Shown here one piece after another: positions 26,535 to 35,153 of a stretch of DNA of 58,052 nucleotides. The position numbers and the translations under genes are program-made. Each line of letters begins with the position of its first letter. Positions within the stretch are counted from its first letter, which is position 1. The DNA is from Akkermansiaceae bacterium UBA5689. GTDB lineage: Bacteria; Verrucomicrobiota; Verrucomicrobiia; Verrucomicrobiales; Akkermansiaceae. The notes under the pieces are model-generated. The model had not been told where the DNA came from, ran no database searches, and saw nothing but the letters and a program-made list of their open reading frames with translations. Where the stretch lies: NCBI GenBank assembly GCA_002420305.1, contig DIHT01000039.1, forward strand, positions 1 through 58,052, in the 5' to 3' direction.

Positions 26535-29150
26535 TTAGCGGGCGTCGATGGCCACATTGTCGATCGACCATCCGCTGAAAGAGTCGCCACTAGCGTCACT
26601 GGTGAACCAGAATTCGAGAATGATTTCTTCTCCCAGGGCCACGCGGGAGAGGTCTTCACTCAGGGGCACCCAATCAGCATCAAACACTGAGGGGTCCGGG
26701 TCGATATTGGCGAGAATGCTGTCATCCCGGGCTCGCAGAACTCGTATTCCGAAGAGGTCGCCGAGGCCGTCTGCATCACGATAGTGATCCATCATGAAAG
26801 TGGCTCGGGTAAAGTTTTTGCGAGTCAAGTCAATCGCCGGAGATCGGAGAAAGATATCGGCATTGTCTCCATAGTTGCCAAGGTTGGTAGTGAATGCGCG
26901 GGTCGATCTGTCAGCTCCAGTGGAGGGGCCGGTGCCGGCAGCCGGTAGCCCAAGCTGCCACACGGTGTCCTGATTGACGTTATTGGAGCCTACGGTCCAT
27001 CCATTCGGTTCTGACTCAAAGTCCTCCAGGAAGAACGGGGGAGCATCCCTTTCCACGATAACCATAAAGAGGTTCTCTTCGGTGGGTCGAGGAAAGGTCT
27101 CGACGTTGAGGGGGGCAGTGGCAGCAATGTTCTCCTGCCAGACGCGCCAGCTAGCGGGGTTTCCCTCGTTGACTGGGTCGGAGCTTGCAAGAATGTCATA
27201 GATCTTGCCCTCTTGGCTCTCAAAGGAGAGCTCAAGATTCCGACCCAAGCTCCGAATACCAAATTGCCTCTCCGCTGACATGGCACTTGAAATTTCAATG
27301 TTATCAATGAGGAGGGTTTGAGTAGCATCGCCCACTCGCGCTGAAATAACAAAAGAGTAAGAGTCGTCAGGAGCGAATGAGCCCGAGCTGATATCGATGA
27401 GTTCAGCATTGGTATCGAAACCGGTGGTAATAAAAGTGGCCCCATTGACAGGGTCCCAGACGACGGAAATAGTTCCCGAGACAGTAGCGCCATCCCTGAG
27501 AATAGGTCCGTTCAGAAAGGATAGATTCCCAACGTCTGCCCCCCTCGTCTTACCCGAGATACTCAAACCCTGTTCGGTGTCAAAGTTCCGCCAGGTATCG
27601 ACCTCAAAAGATAGGTTTTCAGTGACTCTATCCTCGTTTTGCATGCCCTCCTCGCCGGATCCGAGTATTCCGAGCGGTGCATTGCCGTAGTTTAGAGAGA
27701 ATCCGTCTGCCGGGCCATCCTGGAGCGGGCCATCGGCGATTGTGACATCGAAGTTTGCGGTCCATCCCTCGGATGATCCTCCGAGAGCGGGAATCGAGAA
27801 ACTCGACCGCCCCAGCCTCTGACCGTCAACTGTGAGGCGGAGTTGACCGTTCTCCACGCTGGCGGCGGCTCCAGCTATGACGGTGCCGTCCCCGAGGTCA
27901 GTCGTGCCATTGGGATAGCTGTCAAAATCCTGATAGTAACTAGTGGGAGGAGCAGTGTAGACGGTAGGGTTTCGGCCCCCTGCAATTTCTACACGATCTC
28001 CCATGCTATCGCCGTCCGTATCAGGGTTGTTCGGATCTGTTCCTGGTTGCTGGTGGTTAATGAATGGCACGGTTGGGTTCTCGACGGCATCAGGCAGCCC
28101 ATCACCGTCACTATCGGGGTTCAGAGGGTTTGTGCCGGTGCGCGAAGGGCTGAGAAAGATTCCAGTATTATCCTCAGCGCTATCGATTAGGCCGTCCCCG
28201 TCGGTATCTTCATCCTGCGGATTTGTCCGGAGGTCGCGTTCCCGAGAGTTACTCAAGCCATCCCCATCGGGATCTCCGAGAGAACCGTGGGGACCGTCCT
28301 TGGCTCCTGGAGAGGTTTCCCCGATGGTTCCGTCATCGTTGGGATCAAGGCCGTTCGCTATTTCATAGGAATCAGATAGTCCGTCGTTGTCCCGGTCACC
28401 GGGAGCGCCAGTATCTATTATCAGATTGTCTATGAAGAGGTCCTGGTTGGCTCCTCCCACCCGGGCCGAAATTATAAAAGTGTAGGAATCATCACCCATG
28501 AATTCTGCAGTATCGATAGCGGAGAATTCCGCATTGGTTTGCAAGCCGGTCGTCCTGAACGAGGCGCCACTTGCCGGGTCCCATTCGACTTCTATGGCTC
28601 CACTCACCCGTTGGCCGTCGTTAAGGATGATGCCATTAGTGAAAGCGAGTTGGCCCACATCCAAACCATTGCTTAATCCGGATATATTCACCCCCTGTTC
28701 GGGATCTCCATTCATCCACGTATCCACCTCGAAGGAGAGGTTTTCAGTGACTGCCGGACGAGTTCTCATTCCTTCCTCTGCAGCACCACGGTCGCCGATT
28801 GGAGCATTTCCATAGTTAAAGGAGAATCCATCAGCTGGAGGATTGAAATTGATACTGTCATTGAGCTCGATGTCAAAGGAAGCCCTGAAGCCAAGAGAAG
28901 AGCCTTCGAGAGCGGGAATTGAAAAGCTGGCAAATCCACTGATTCCCCGGTCCCGCGTAAGTTGCAGCCGCCCATTTTGGACACTGGCGCTCGATCCTAC
29001 GATCACTGTGCCATCGCGAAGATCAGTGGTGCCATTTGGATAGGAATTAAAATCCTGCTCGTAGGTGGCGGCGGGCACTAACTCCGGCATTAACAGGATG
29101 AAAAATACCATCAGGCACATTTGTGCGAGAGGGATTCCAAGTGGATTCAT
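26535..29150 (-). CDS. exported protein with duplicated lectin-like domains and TSP3 calcium repeats
   Basis: 871 residues from ATG 29150, chosen because MNPLGIPLAQMCLMVFF begins a signal peptide ending near VPAA; the open frame runs on to 29309. A concanavalin/legume-lectin-like domain (about 29-247; YEQDFNSYPNGTTDL, DGFSFNYGNAP, NLSFEVDTW) is followed by thrombospondin type 3-like calcium repeats (about 251-392; DRDNDGLSD, DPDGDGLSN, DTDGDGLID, DSDGDGLPD, DTDGDSMGD). A second copy of the lectin-like domain follows (about 405-610). The C-terminal domain (about 700-871; FEDFESEPNGWT, GWSIDNVAID) is another beta-sandwich. Probably binds glycans at the surface, with a calcium-stiffened linker; not shown. 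No enzyme domain seen. Confidence 0.85.
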   Translation of the reverse strand: MNPLGIPLAQMCLMVFFILLMPELVPAATYEQDFNSYPNGTTDLRDGTVIVGSSASVQNGRLQLTRDRGISGFASFSIPALEGSSLGFRASFDIELNDSINFNPPADGFSFNYGNAPIGDRGAAEEGMRTRPAVTENLSFEVDTWMNGDPEQGVNISGLSNGLDVGQLAFTNGIILNDGQRVSGAIEVEWDPASGASFRTTGLQTNAEFSAIDTAEFMGDDSYTFIISARVGGANQDLFIDNLIIDTGAPGDRDNDGLSDSYEIANGLDPNDDGTIGETSPGAKDGPHGSLGDPDGDGLSNSRERDLRTNPQDEDTDGDGLIDSAEDNTGIFLSPSRTGTNPLNPDSDGDGLPDAVENPTVPFINHQQPGTDPNNPDTDGDSMGDRVEIAGGRNPTVYTAPPTSYYQDFDSYPNGTTDLGDGTVIAGAAASVENGQLRLTVDGQRLGRSSFSIPALGGSSEGWTANFDVTIADGPLQDGPADGFSLNYGNAPLGILGSGEEGMQNEDRVTENLSFEVDTWRNFDTEQGLSISGKTRGADVGNLSFLNGPILRDGATVSGTISVVWDPVNGATFITTGFDTNAELIDISSGSFAPDDSYSFVISARVGDATQTLLIDNIEISSAMSAERQFGIRSLGRNLELSFESQEGKIYDILASSDPVNEGNPASWRVWQENIAATAPLNVETFPRPTEENLFMVIVERDAPPFFLEDFESEPNGWTVGSNNVNQDTVWQLGLPAAGTGPSTGADRSTRAFTTNLGNYGDNADIFLRSPAIDLTRKNFTRATFMMDHYRDADGLGDLFGIRVLRARDDSILANIDPDPSVFDADWVPLSEDLSRVALGEEIILEFWFTSDASGDSFSGWSIDNVAIDAR

Positions 29151-29350
29151 GCGGTGAGTTCCAGGTGGTGGTTCCTGGCGAGATTTATAGACGTATGATC
29201 TGCTTGGCAAAGTAAAATGGCCTACCATAAGCGGGTATGATTCGCTTGCGAAGAAGTCGACTTTCCAGCGGTCAGGGGTCATTGCCCAAAATGGTGAGGT
29301 CACCCGCAAGAAACTCCACGCGAGGGACGGGTCATCGATCCGGTAATGAA

Positions 29351-30760
29351 TTAGGACAGGATTTCCGTGACGATCTTGCCATGAACGTCTGTGAGGCGGA
29401 AATCGCGGCCCTTGAATCGGAAGGTTAGAGCTTCATGGTCGATACCGAGAAGATGCAGAATCGTAGCTTGCAGGTCGTGGACGTGAACGGCTTTGTCTGT
29501 CACATTGTAACTGAATTCGTCGGTCTGGCCATGGACTATTCCCGGTTGTATTCCTCCCCCCGCCATCCACATCGAGAAACAGGCAGGATGATGATCCCTG
29601 CCAAAGTTCTTGTTGCGAGTCTGAGCGTAGGTAGTGCGACCGAATTCTCCACCCCAGATGACGAGGGTCTCCTCGAGCATGCCACGTTCCTTGAGATCTT
29701 TCAGAAGAGCCGTGGTAGGTCGATCTACGGAGGCGATCTTTCCCTTGATAGCGTTGGTTATCCCATCGTGGTGATCCCACCCCCGGTCATAGAGCTGAAT
29801 AAAGCGAACACCCGCCTCGGCGAGGCGACGAGCCAGAAGGCAGTTTGAGGCAAAGGAGGCCTTACCTGGTTGTGCTCCGTAGCTTTCAAGAACTTCTTTC
29901 GGCTCCTGCGAGAGATCCATAAGCCCCGGCACTGAGCTTTGCATGCGGTATGCCAGTTGGAAGGCGTCAATGCGGGCTTCGATTTCGGAGTCGCCAGACT
30001 GCTCATGTTTGAGTTGGTTGAAAGCATTGATTCGATCGATCGTTTGTTTGCGATTTAGATTCGACATCCCCTTGGGATTGGAGAGAAAGAGGACCGGATC
30101 TCCAGACGACTGAAATTTTACGCCCTGATGTCTGCTGGGAAGGAATCCATTGTGCCAGTAGCGGGAAGGAACGGGTTGACCTCCACCCGAGAGGAGGACG
30201 ATAAAAGCGGGTAGGTTTTCGTTGGCACTGCCCAATCCGTAACTGAGCCAGGAGCCCATACTGGGCCGCCCAGACAAGGGGCTTCCGGTCTGCAGGAAGG
30301 TGACGGCTGGATCGTGATTTATCGGATCAGTAGTGGCACTTCTGATCAGGCAGATGTCATCCGCAATCTCGGGCATGTGTTTGAAGAGGACGTTCATATC
30401 CATCCCCGCCTGTCCGCACTTGGCGAACTCATGCTTTGAGGCCATCACATTGAGGGCTCCCTGTCCGCTGGTCATGGTTGTGAGTCGTTGGTTTCCAATG
30501 ACCTCAGAAGGGAGAGGCTTTCCATCCCAACGTGAGAGTCCGGGTTTGGGATCAAAGGTTTCCAGCTGAGAGGGGCCTCCCGACATGTGGAGATAGATCA
30601 CCCGTTTGGCTTTCGCCGGGTGACTGGTCTTGACCGCGCATTTGGCGGCCAGAGCTGCCGGAGAAGAGGCGAAAAGATCAGAGAGGGCGGCAGCGCCGAG
30701 CCCGCATGAGGTACGGCCAAGGAACGTGCGTCGCGTGAGATAGTTCTGGATTTCGCTCAT
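29351..30760 (-). CDS. DUF1501 protein with Tat signal
   Basis: 469 residues, DUF1501 family. Tat motif TRRTFLGRTSCG (R10 R11), then a hydrophobic, alanine-rich stretch. Landmarks: LHMSGGPSQLETFDPKPG, DRGWDHHDG, WGGEFGRTTYAQTRN, FGRDHHPACFS, and the end RLTDVHGKIVTEILS. It starts 3 bp after the stop of the DUF1549/DUF1553 gene (TAG-CCT-ATG), which points to translational reinitiation and a shared operon. It resembles the copy at 1983-3446 more than the one at 13906 (same GGEFGRTTYAQ and TDVHG elements). Function unknown. Confidence 0.93.
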   Translation of the reverse strand: MSEIQNYLTRRTFLGRTSCGLGAAALSDLFASSPAALAAKCAVKTSHPAKAKRVIYLHMSGGPSQLETFDPKPGLSRWDGKPLPSEVIGNQRLTTMTSGQGALNVMASKHEFAKCGQAGMDMNVLFKHMPEIADDICLIRSATTDPINHDPAVTFLQTGSPLSGRPSMGSWLSYGLGSANENLPAFIVLLSGGGQPVPSRYWHNGFLPSRHQGVKFQSSGDPVLFLSNPKGMSNLNRKQTIDRINAFNQLKHEQSGDSEIEARIDAFQLAYRMQSSVPGLMDLSQEPKEVLESYGAQPGKASFASNCLLARRLAEAGVRFIQLYDRGWDHHDGITNAIKGKIASVDRPTTALLKDLKERGMLEETLVIWGGEFGRTTYAQTRNKNFGRDHHPACFSMWMAGGGIQPGIVHGQTDEFSYNVTDKAVHVHDLQATILHLLGIDHEALTFRFKGRDFRLTDVHGKIVTEILS

Positions 30761-30763
30761 AGG

Positions 30764-33700
30764 CTACTCACGAGAGATGGTTTCATCAAGATTGAGAAGG
30801 ATACTTCCAAGAGAGGTCCATGCGGCCAGTTCGACAGGGTCGTAATCAGAGGATGGAAGAGATTTCCCGTTTGCGATGAACTCGCTGGCGCGTTCGGGAT
30901 GAGCGCTAAACTCTTTCCTCTGTTCGGACAGGGTATCGGTGAGAATACGTATTTCGCTGTCATTGGGGGCGCGGGAAGTCGCCATGATGAAAGCAAGACG
31001 GAGGCGCTGCTGGTCGCTGTCCTCCTTCCCTGATAGAACGCGCTGGGCAAAGACGCGGGCAGCTTCCACGAATGCTGGGTCATTGAGAGTGACGAGGGCC
31101 TGAAGCGGGGTGTTGGTACGAGGCCGGTTGACGGAGCAGAACTCACGGCTGGGAGCGTCAAAGATCTGGAAGCTGGGATAGAGCATGGTCCGACGCCAGA
31201 AGGTGTAGAGTCCCCTTCGATAGAGGGATCGACCCTCGCTCTCTTTCCACCCCTTTCCGATGCTGCTGAGATAGTTTGCGGGTTGGTAAGGAAAGACGGA
31301 GGGGCCGCCAATACTGGGATTAAGTAGTCCGCTGATCGATAGGGCGGAGTCCCGGATTTCCTCAGCGGAAAGTCGGAAACGGGGAGCGCGACAGAGAAAG
31401 CGGTTATCGGGATCCTGATCCTCGTATCGTCTCCTGTTTGCCGATGACTGCCTGTAGGTAGAAGAGCTGATAATGAGTTTCTGCAGCCTCTTGATGTTCC
31501 ACCCATGCTCAACGAAATCAGCGGCTAGCCAGTCAAGAAGCTCCGGATGGCTGGGGCGCTCTCCCTGGGTGCCGAAGTCGCCGAGAGTTTTGACCAGACC
31601 AGTGCCAAAAAGCTGTTTCCAAAGGCGATTAACGATCACACGGGAGACAAGAGGGTGGCTGGGGTCGGTAAGCCAGTAGGCCAGCCCCAGGCGGTTGCGG
31701 GGTTGGGTGGTGGGCAGGCGGGGAAAGATCGCGGGCACGTCCGGTTCAACTTCCTCGCCCGGTTGGCGGAAGTCGCCGCGCATGAGGACATGGGCAGGTT
31801 TACGGGCCTTCATCTCGACCATTACCATGGTAGTAGGAAGAGATTTATCGGTCTGCTCGAGGTCTTTCCGAGTGCTTGCTACTTCAGACTCCAGCATACG
31901 AAAGAGGTCACGTGATTCACCGTGCACGTAGTTGATGAAGTAGGTGAAGAGCTTCTTCTGTTCGCTGTCAGTGCGCTCCCTCCCGGGCTTGGCAGCGAGG
32001 GCCATGATATCGGCAGGAGCTGGGTTCCATTCTCCCTCGATCTTGTATTTGGTGCCGAGATAGAATCCCACTGCGGCCTGCTCGTTGGGATCGAGAGCAC
32101 GGTCGTAGACGAGAATCTCGGCGAAGTCTGCGGCAGCCTTCTCTGCGCCCGCGTTATTGGCACCGATGGTGATGGCCTTGTTCTGGAAACTGGAAAGACT
32201 TACTGCTCCGCCCCCTCCGTCCTTGCCATTGAGGCGAAAACGAGTGTCGTTATTGGCCCCTTGCTGGGTGATAATGGCTACTGCGGGAACCGCTCGCTTG
32301 AGATCCGCATTGCCGATCATGTCGGCCCCATAGCCGTTGAAGCTCAGCTTGCTCTTGTCATTCTGGGTATTGCCCCCGGTTTTCCAGAACGCGCGGCGTT
32401 TGCCCTGGGACTCGTCGCCCCACATGAGGGCCATCTGGTGCCGGGCGAGGTCGTTGAATTGAAGGACAAGCACCATGGTAAAGTCCCCGTCGAGATGCTC
32501 GGCCCCCGATGTGGTGCGAAGAAAGTCCTTCTTGCCATCGAGCCGGATGGCGGGATGTCCGTTCAGAGCCCTGCCAAACTGCTTGGGCTCACCGGTAGCC
32601 ACGGCAGTGCGCTTGTTTCCAGAAAGGTCCGGCCATTCCCTTACAAATCCGCCCGGTGCGTCGAAGGAGCCCGCATCAAGGTGAAGCTGCAAGCCGTTCT
32701 TCACGGGTAGAACCCCGGTCTTGGGCAAGGCGAGGGAAGTGACCCATTCGCTGAGGGTCGGGGCCAGGTCACCCGCGGGGTTTGTAAACTCCGGCCGTTC
32801 TCGAGCGGCCTTCAGCTTCGCCGTTTTGGAGTCCAGTCGAGATTGAAGTTCGGCCCGCTTCTGCTGGTGTTGGCCCGTGCGAACCTTGAGAAGCGGCGGA
32901 AGTGGCTTGTTGTGGTAGCCGCTCCGCCCTCCGGCTCCGATTTCTCCCTCTACGCTGTTGAAGAACGCGTAGAGCTGATAATACTCCTTCTGGGAAATCG
33001 GATCGTATTTGTGATCGTGGCACTGTGCGCAACCAACAGTGAGGCCGAGAAACACCTGTCCCGTCGTATTTGCGCGGTCCACCGCGTAGGTAACATAAAA
33101 TTCATCGGGGTCAGCTCCTCCCTCTTCATTGAAAGTAACGCAACGATTGAATCCGGATGCCACCCGTGTGGTATCGCTAGCCTCGGGGAGGAGGTCGCCT
33201 GCCATGTTTTCCACAATAAACCGGTCATAGGGTTTGTTGCTGTTAAAGGAGTCGATGACGTAGTCCCGGTAGAGCCACATGGCGCGCACGGAGTCATTGT
33301 GATAGCCGTTAGTGTCTCCGTAGCGTGCGAGATCGAGCCAGTCCTGAGCCATGCGCTCTCCGTAATGGGAAGAGTCGATCATCGTATCGACGAGATCGGA
33401 ATACTGTTCCGGTGAGAAGGCGGCACCCGTGGCTTCTCTTTCTGCCACGGGCACGTTGAGAGAGTTCGCAAACCGTCGCAGTTCATTGAGGCTTGGTGGC
33501 AGACCGCGAAGGTCGAGAGAGATGCGTCTTATGAGAGTCTCGGCGCTAGCCTCGGGAGAGGGTTCCATTTTCTGACTCTCGAGCCGTGAAAGGATAAAAT
33601 GATCTATAGGATTTCGTGCCCAGTCCTCTCTATTCACGGCGGGCACTTTGGGTTTTTTCACGGTGCGGAAAGACCAGTGTTGTTCGTATTGTGCCCCATC

Positions 33701-34057
33701 TCTGACCCAGTTTCTGAGCTTTATTCTATCTCCGTTACTGAGGCTCTTCCTGAACTCGGGTGGCGGCATCATTTCATCGGGATCTTCAGAAAAGATCCGA
33801 TGAATCATCTCACTCTCGTCGAGGTCCCCCGGAACAATCGCGCGCGAGCCTGATTTCAATTCGCGTATTGCTCCTTCGCGCAGGTCGAAGCGTAGTCCGC
33901 TTTTTCGAGTCTGGGCATCCGGGCCGTGGCAGGCGTAGCAGTGCTCGGCCAGGAGGGGCTGGATGTCCCGGCTGAAGTCGCCAGCAGCAGGAGTTGCCGA
34001 CAGGATCAGGCAGGCGGATGCGATATTCCGTAGGAAGCGCGTCCGGAGAGAAGACAT
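30764..34057 (-). CDS. PSCyt1-DUF1549-LamG-DUF1553 exported haem protein
   Basis: 1097 residues. Signal peptide about 1-26. PSCyt1 has the haem motif CYACHG (C40, C43, H44). DUF1549 (about 145-365) contains LRGLPPSLNEL, YGERMAQDWLDLARYGDTNGYH and a second motif CAQCHDHKYDP. A LamG/concanavalin-like domain of about 225 residues (LQLHLDAGSFDAPGG to LVYDRALDPNEQAAV) is inserted before DUF1553. This differs from the copy at 9894-13916, where it is inserted inside DUF1553. DUF1553 covers roughly the last 330 residues with NRLWKQLFGTGLV and TNTPLQALVTLND. The LamG insert may target the protein to carbohydrate (inference). First gene of the pair with the DUF1501 gene. Confidence 0.93.
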   Translation of the reverse strand: MSSLRTRFLRNIASACLILSATPAAGDFSRDIQPLLAEHCYACHGPDAQTRKSGLRFDLREGAIRELKSGSRAIVPGDLDESEMIHRIFSEDPDEMMPPPEFRKSLSNGDRIKLRNWVRDGAQYEQHWSFRTVKKPKVPAVNREDWARNPIDHFILSRLESQKMEPSPEASAETLIRRISLDLRGLPPSLNELRRFANSLNVPVAEREATGAAFSPEQYSDLVDTMIDSSHYGERMAQDWLDLARYGDTNGYHNDSVRAMWLYRDYVIDSFNSNKPYDRFIVENMAGDLLPEASDTTRVASGFNRCVTFNEEGGADPDEFYVTYAVDRANTTGQVFLGLTVGCAQCHDHKYDPISQKEYYQLYAFFNSVEGEIGAGGRSGYHNKPLPPLLKVRTGQHQQKRAELQSRLDSKTAKLKAARERPEFTNPAGDLAPTLSEWVTSLALPKTGVLPVKNGLQLHLDAGSFDAPGGFVREWPDLSGNKRTAVATGEPKQFGRALNGHPAIRLDGKKDFLRTTSGAEHLDGDFTMVLVLQFNDLARHQMALMWGDESQGKRRAFWKTGGNTQNDKSKLSFNGYGADMIGNADLKRAVPAVAIITQQGANNDTRFRLNGKDGGGGAVSLSSFQNKAITIGANNAGAEKAAADFAEILVYDRALDPNEQAAVGFYLGTKYKIEGEWNPAPADIMALAAKPGRERTDSEQKKLFTYFINYVHGESRDLFRMLESEVASTRKDLEQTDKSLPTTMVMVEMKARKPAHVLMRGDFRQPGEEVEPDVPAIFPRLPTTQPRNRLGLAYWLTDPSHPLVSRVIVNRLWKQLFGTGLVKTLGDFGTQGERPSHPELLDWLAADFVEHGWNIKRLQKLIISSSTYRQSSANRRRYEDQDPDNRFLCRAPRFRLSAEEIRDSALSISGLLNPSIGGPSVFPYQPANYLSSIGKGWKESEGRSLYRRGLYTFWRRTMLYPSFQIFDAPSREFCSVNRPRTNTPLQALVTLNDPAFVEAARVFAQRVLSGKEDSDQQRLRLAFIMATSRAPNDSEIRILTDTLSEQRKEFSAHPERASEFIANGKSLPSSDYDPVELAAWTSLGSILLNLDETISRE

Positions 34058-34149
34058 GGCGTGATGCTACCGTCGAGCTCCAGCTGTGGAAGGGAAAATC
34101 TGCATTGGATCGGGTGACCCAATGAAATCAGCCTTTAGAAATACTCGTA

Positions 34150-34896
34150 TTACCTCTCGTTTTCAGTCTTGTGCTTGTTGAACCACTGATAGAGCTCCGG
34201 CGTGGCGTAGGCGGCAGACCAGCTGTTGTGCCCGACATGTTGGAGGGTCGTGAATCGCACCTTTTTGCCTCCAGCCTTGCGGATGGCTTTGACCATCTCA
34301 TCAGAGTGACGATAGAGGACCGCTGTGTCTTCAGTGCCATGAAACACCCAGATAGGCACGTCGACTAGTTTGGCTGCATCTGTCGGGTTGCCACGCCCGC
34401 AGATGGGTGAAACCGCAGCAAAGCGATCTGGATTTTCCGCCGCCATTTTCCATGTTCCATATCCTCCCATGCTGAGCCCGGTCAGGTAGATCCGGGTAGT
34501 GTCGGCCGGAAACGTGGTGGTAATATGATCCAAAAGCTTGAGAACGCCGGCTTGCTGATCGTCATCGGTCCACCTGCTCTCGGCAGGGCATTGAGGGGCA
34601 ATGAGGATGTAGGGAAGGTTGTCGCCGCGCTGGGCCATTCGTGGAGGTCCCCACTTGGCAACGATGCTCAGGGGGCCCCGGCTTTCACCGCGCCCGTGAA
34701 GAAAGAGTATGACAGGCCATTTTGTTTTGGAGGAAGGATCGTATTCTTGAGGGAGGGAGAAAAGGTATGGAATCGTTTGCGTAGCGGAGACCTTGAATGA
34801 CTGCTCGCTGACTTTGCCGGGAGCTGGTTGTTCAGCCTTAAGGCTGCTACACGCGAGGAGTGCTAGTGCGCATTTCAGGAGAGGTTTATTTCGCAT
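34150..34896 (-). CDS. exported alpha/beta-hydrolase esterase (dienelactone/prolyl oligopeptidase-like)
   Basis: 248 residues. N-terminus MRNKPLLKCALALLACSS contains a possible lipobox LLAC (C16); a Sec cleavage after LKA is the alternative. The alpha/beta-hydrolase core has FLHGRGESRGP (oxyanion region), LTGLSMGGYGTW (nucleophile elbow G-x-S-x-G), FHGTEDTAV (acid) and HVGHNSW (catalytic His). This places it with the PHB-depolymerase/feruloyl-esterase-like or phospholipase/carboxylesterase group. Likely removes ester groups, perhaps acetyl or feruloyl, from polysaccharides, but the substrate cannot be read from sequence. It stands alone on the minus strand, 92 bp upstream of the third DUF1549/DUF1553 gene, and could share its transcript. 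Confidence 0.87.
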   Translation of the reverse strand: MRNKPLLKCALALLACSSLKAEQPAPGKVSEQSFKVSATQTIPYLFSLPQEYDPSSKTKWPVILFLHGRGESRGPLSIVAKWGPPRMAQRGDNLPYILIAPQCPAESRWTDDDQQAGVLKLLDHITTTFPADTTRIYLTGLSMGGYGTWKMAAENPDRFAAVSPICGRGNPTDAAKLVDVPIWVFHGTEDTAVLYRHSDEMVKAIRKAGGKKVRFTTLQHVGHNSWSAAYATPELYQWFNKHKTENER

Positions 34897-35153
34897 CGTT
34901 TCTTAGATTGGGTAGGTCCGGATACGATCCTTTAATAAGGCGGTTGTCAGTTCCAAAAGAACAATGGTCTTGCTTATGCAACGGGGCTACGTAGGCTGGC
35001 CCTACCGGATTTTCTATCCCCTGAATCGAAGTAGAGGTCATTGAAAAGGCTTTCTCTGTCCGGCCTGCGTGAGTGGGACATTTACCAACCCGGCGTTGCT
35101 TGTAACGCGACTTTGCCAGCTATCCCTGTCCCGGAGCCCGGAATTAGATTATA
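34897..35153. other. 257-bp divergent intergenic region upstream of the helicase gene
   Basis: Between the esterase start (minus) and the helicase start (plus). It contains a small inverted repeat GTAGG (34991-34995) with CCTAC (35001-35005) followed by a T-rich stretch. No recognised riboswitch or promoter. Confidence 0.4.
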
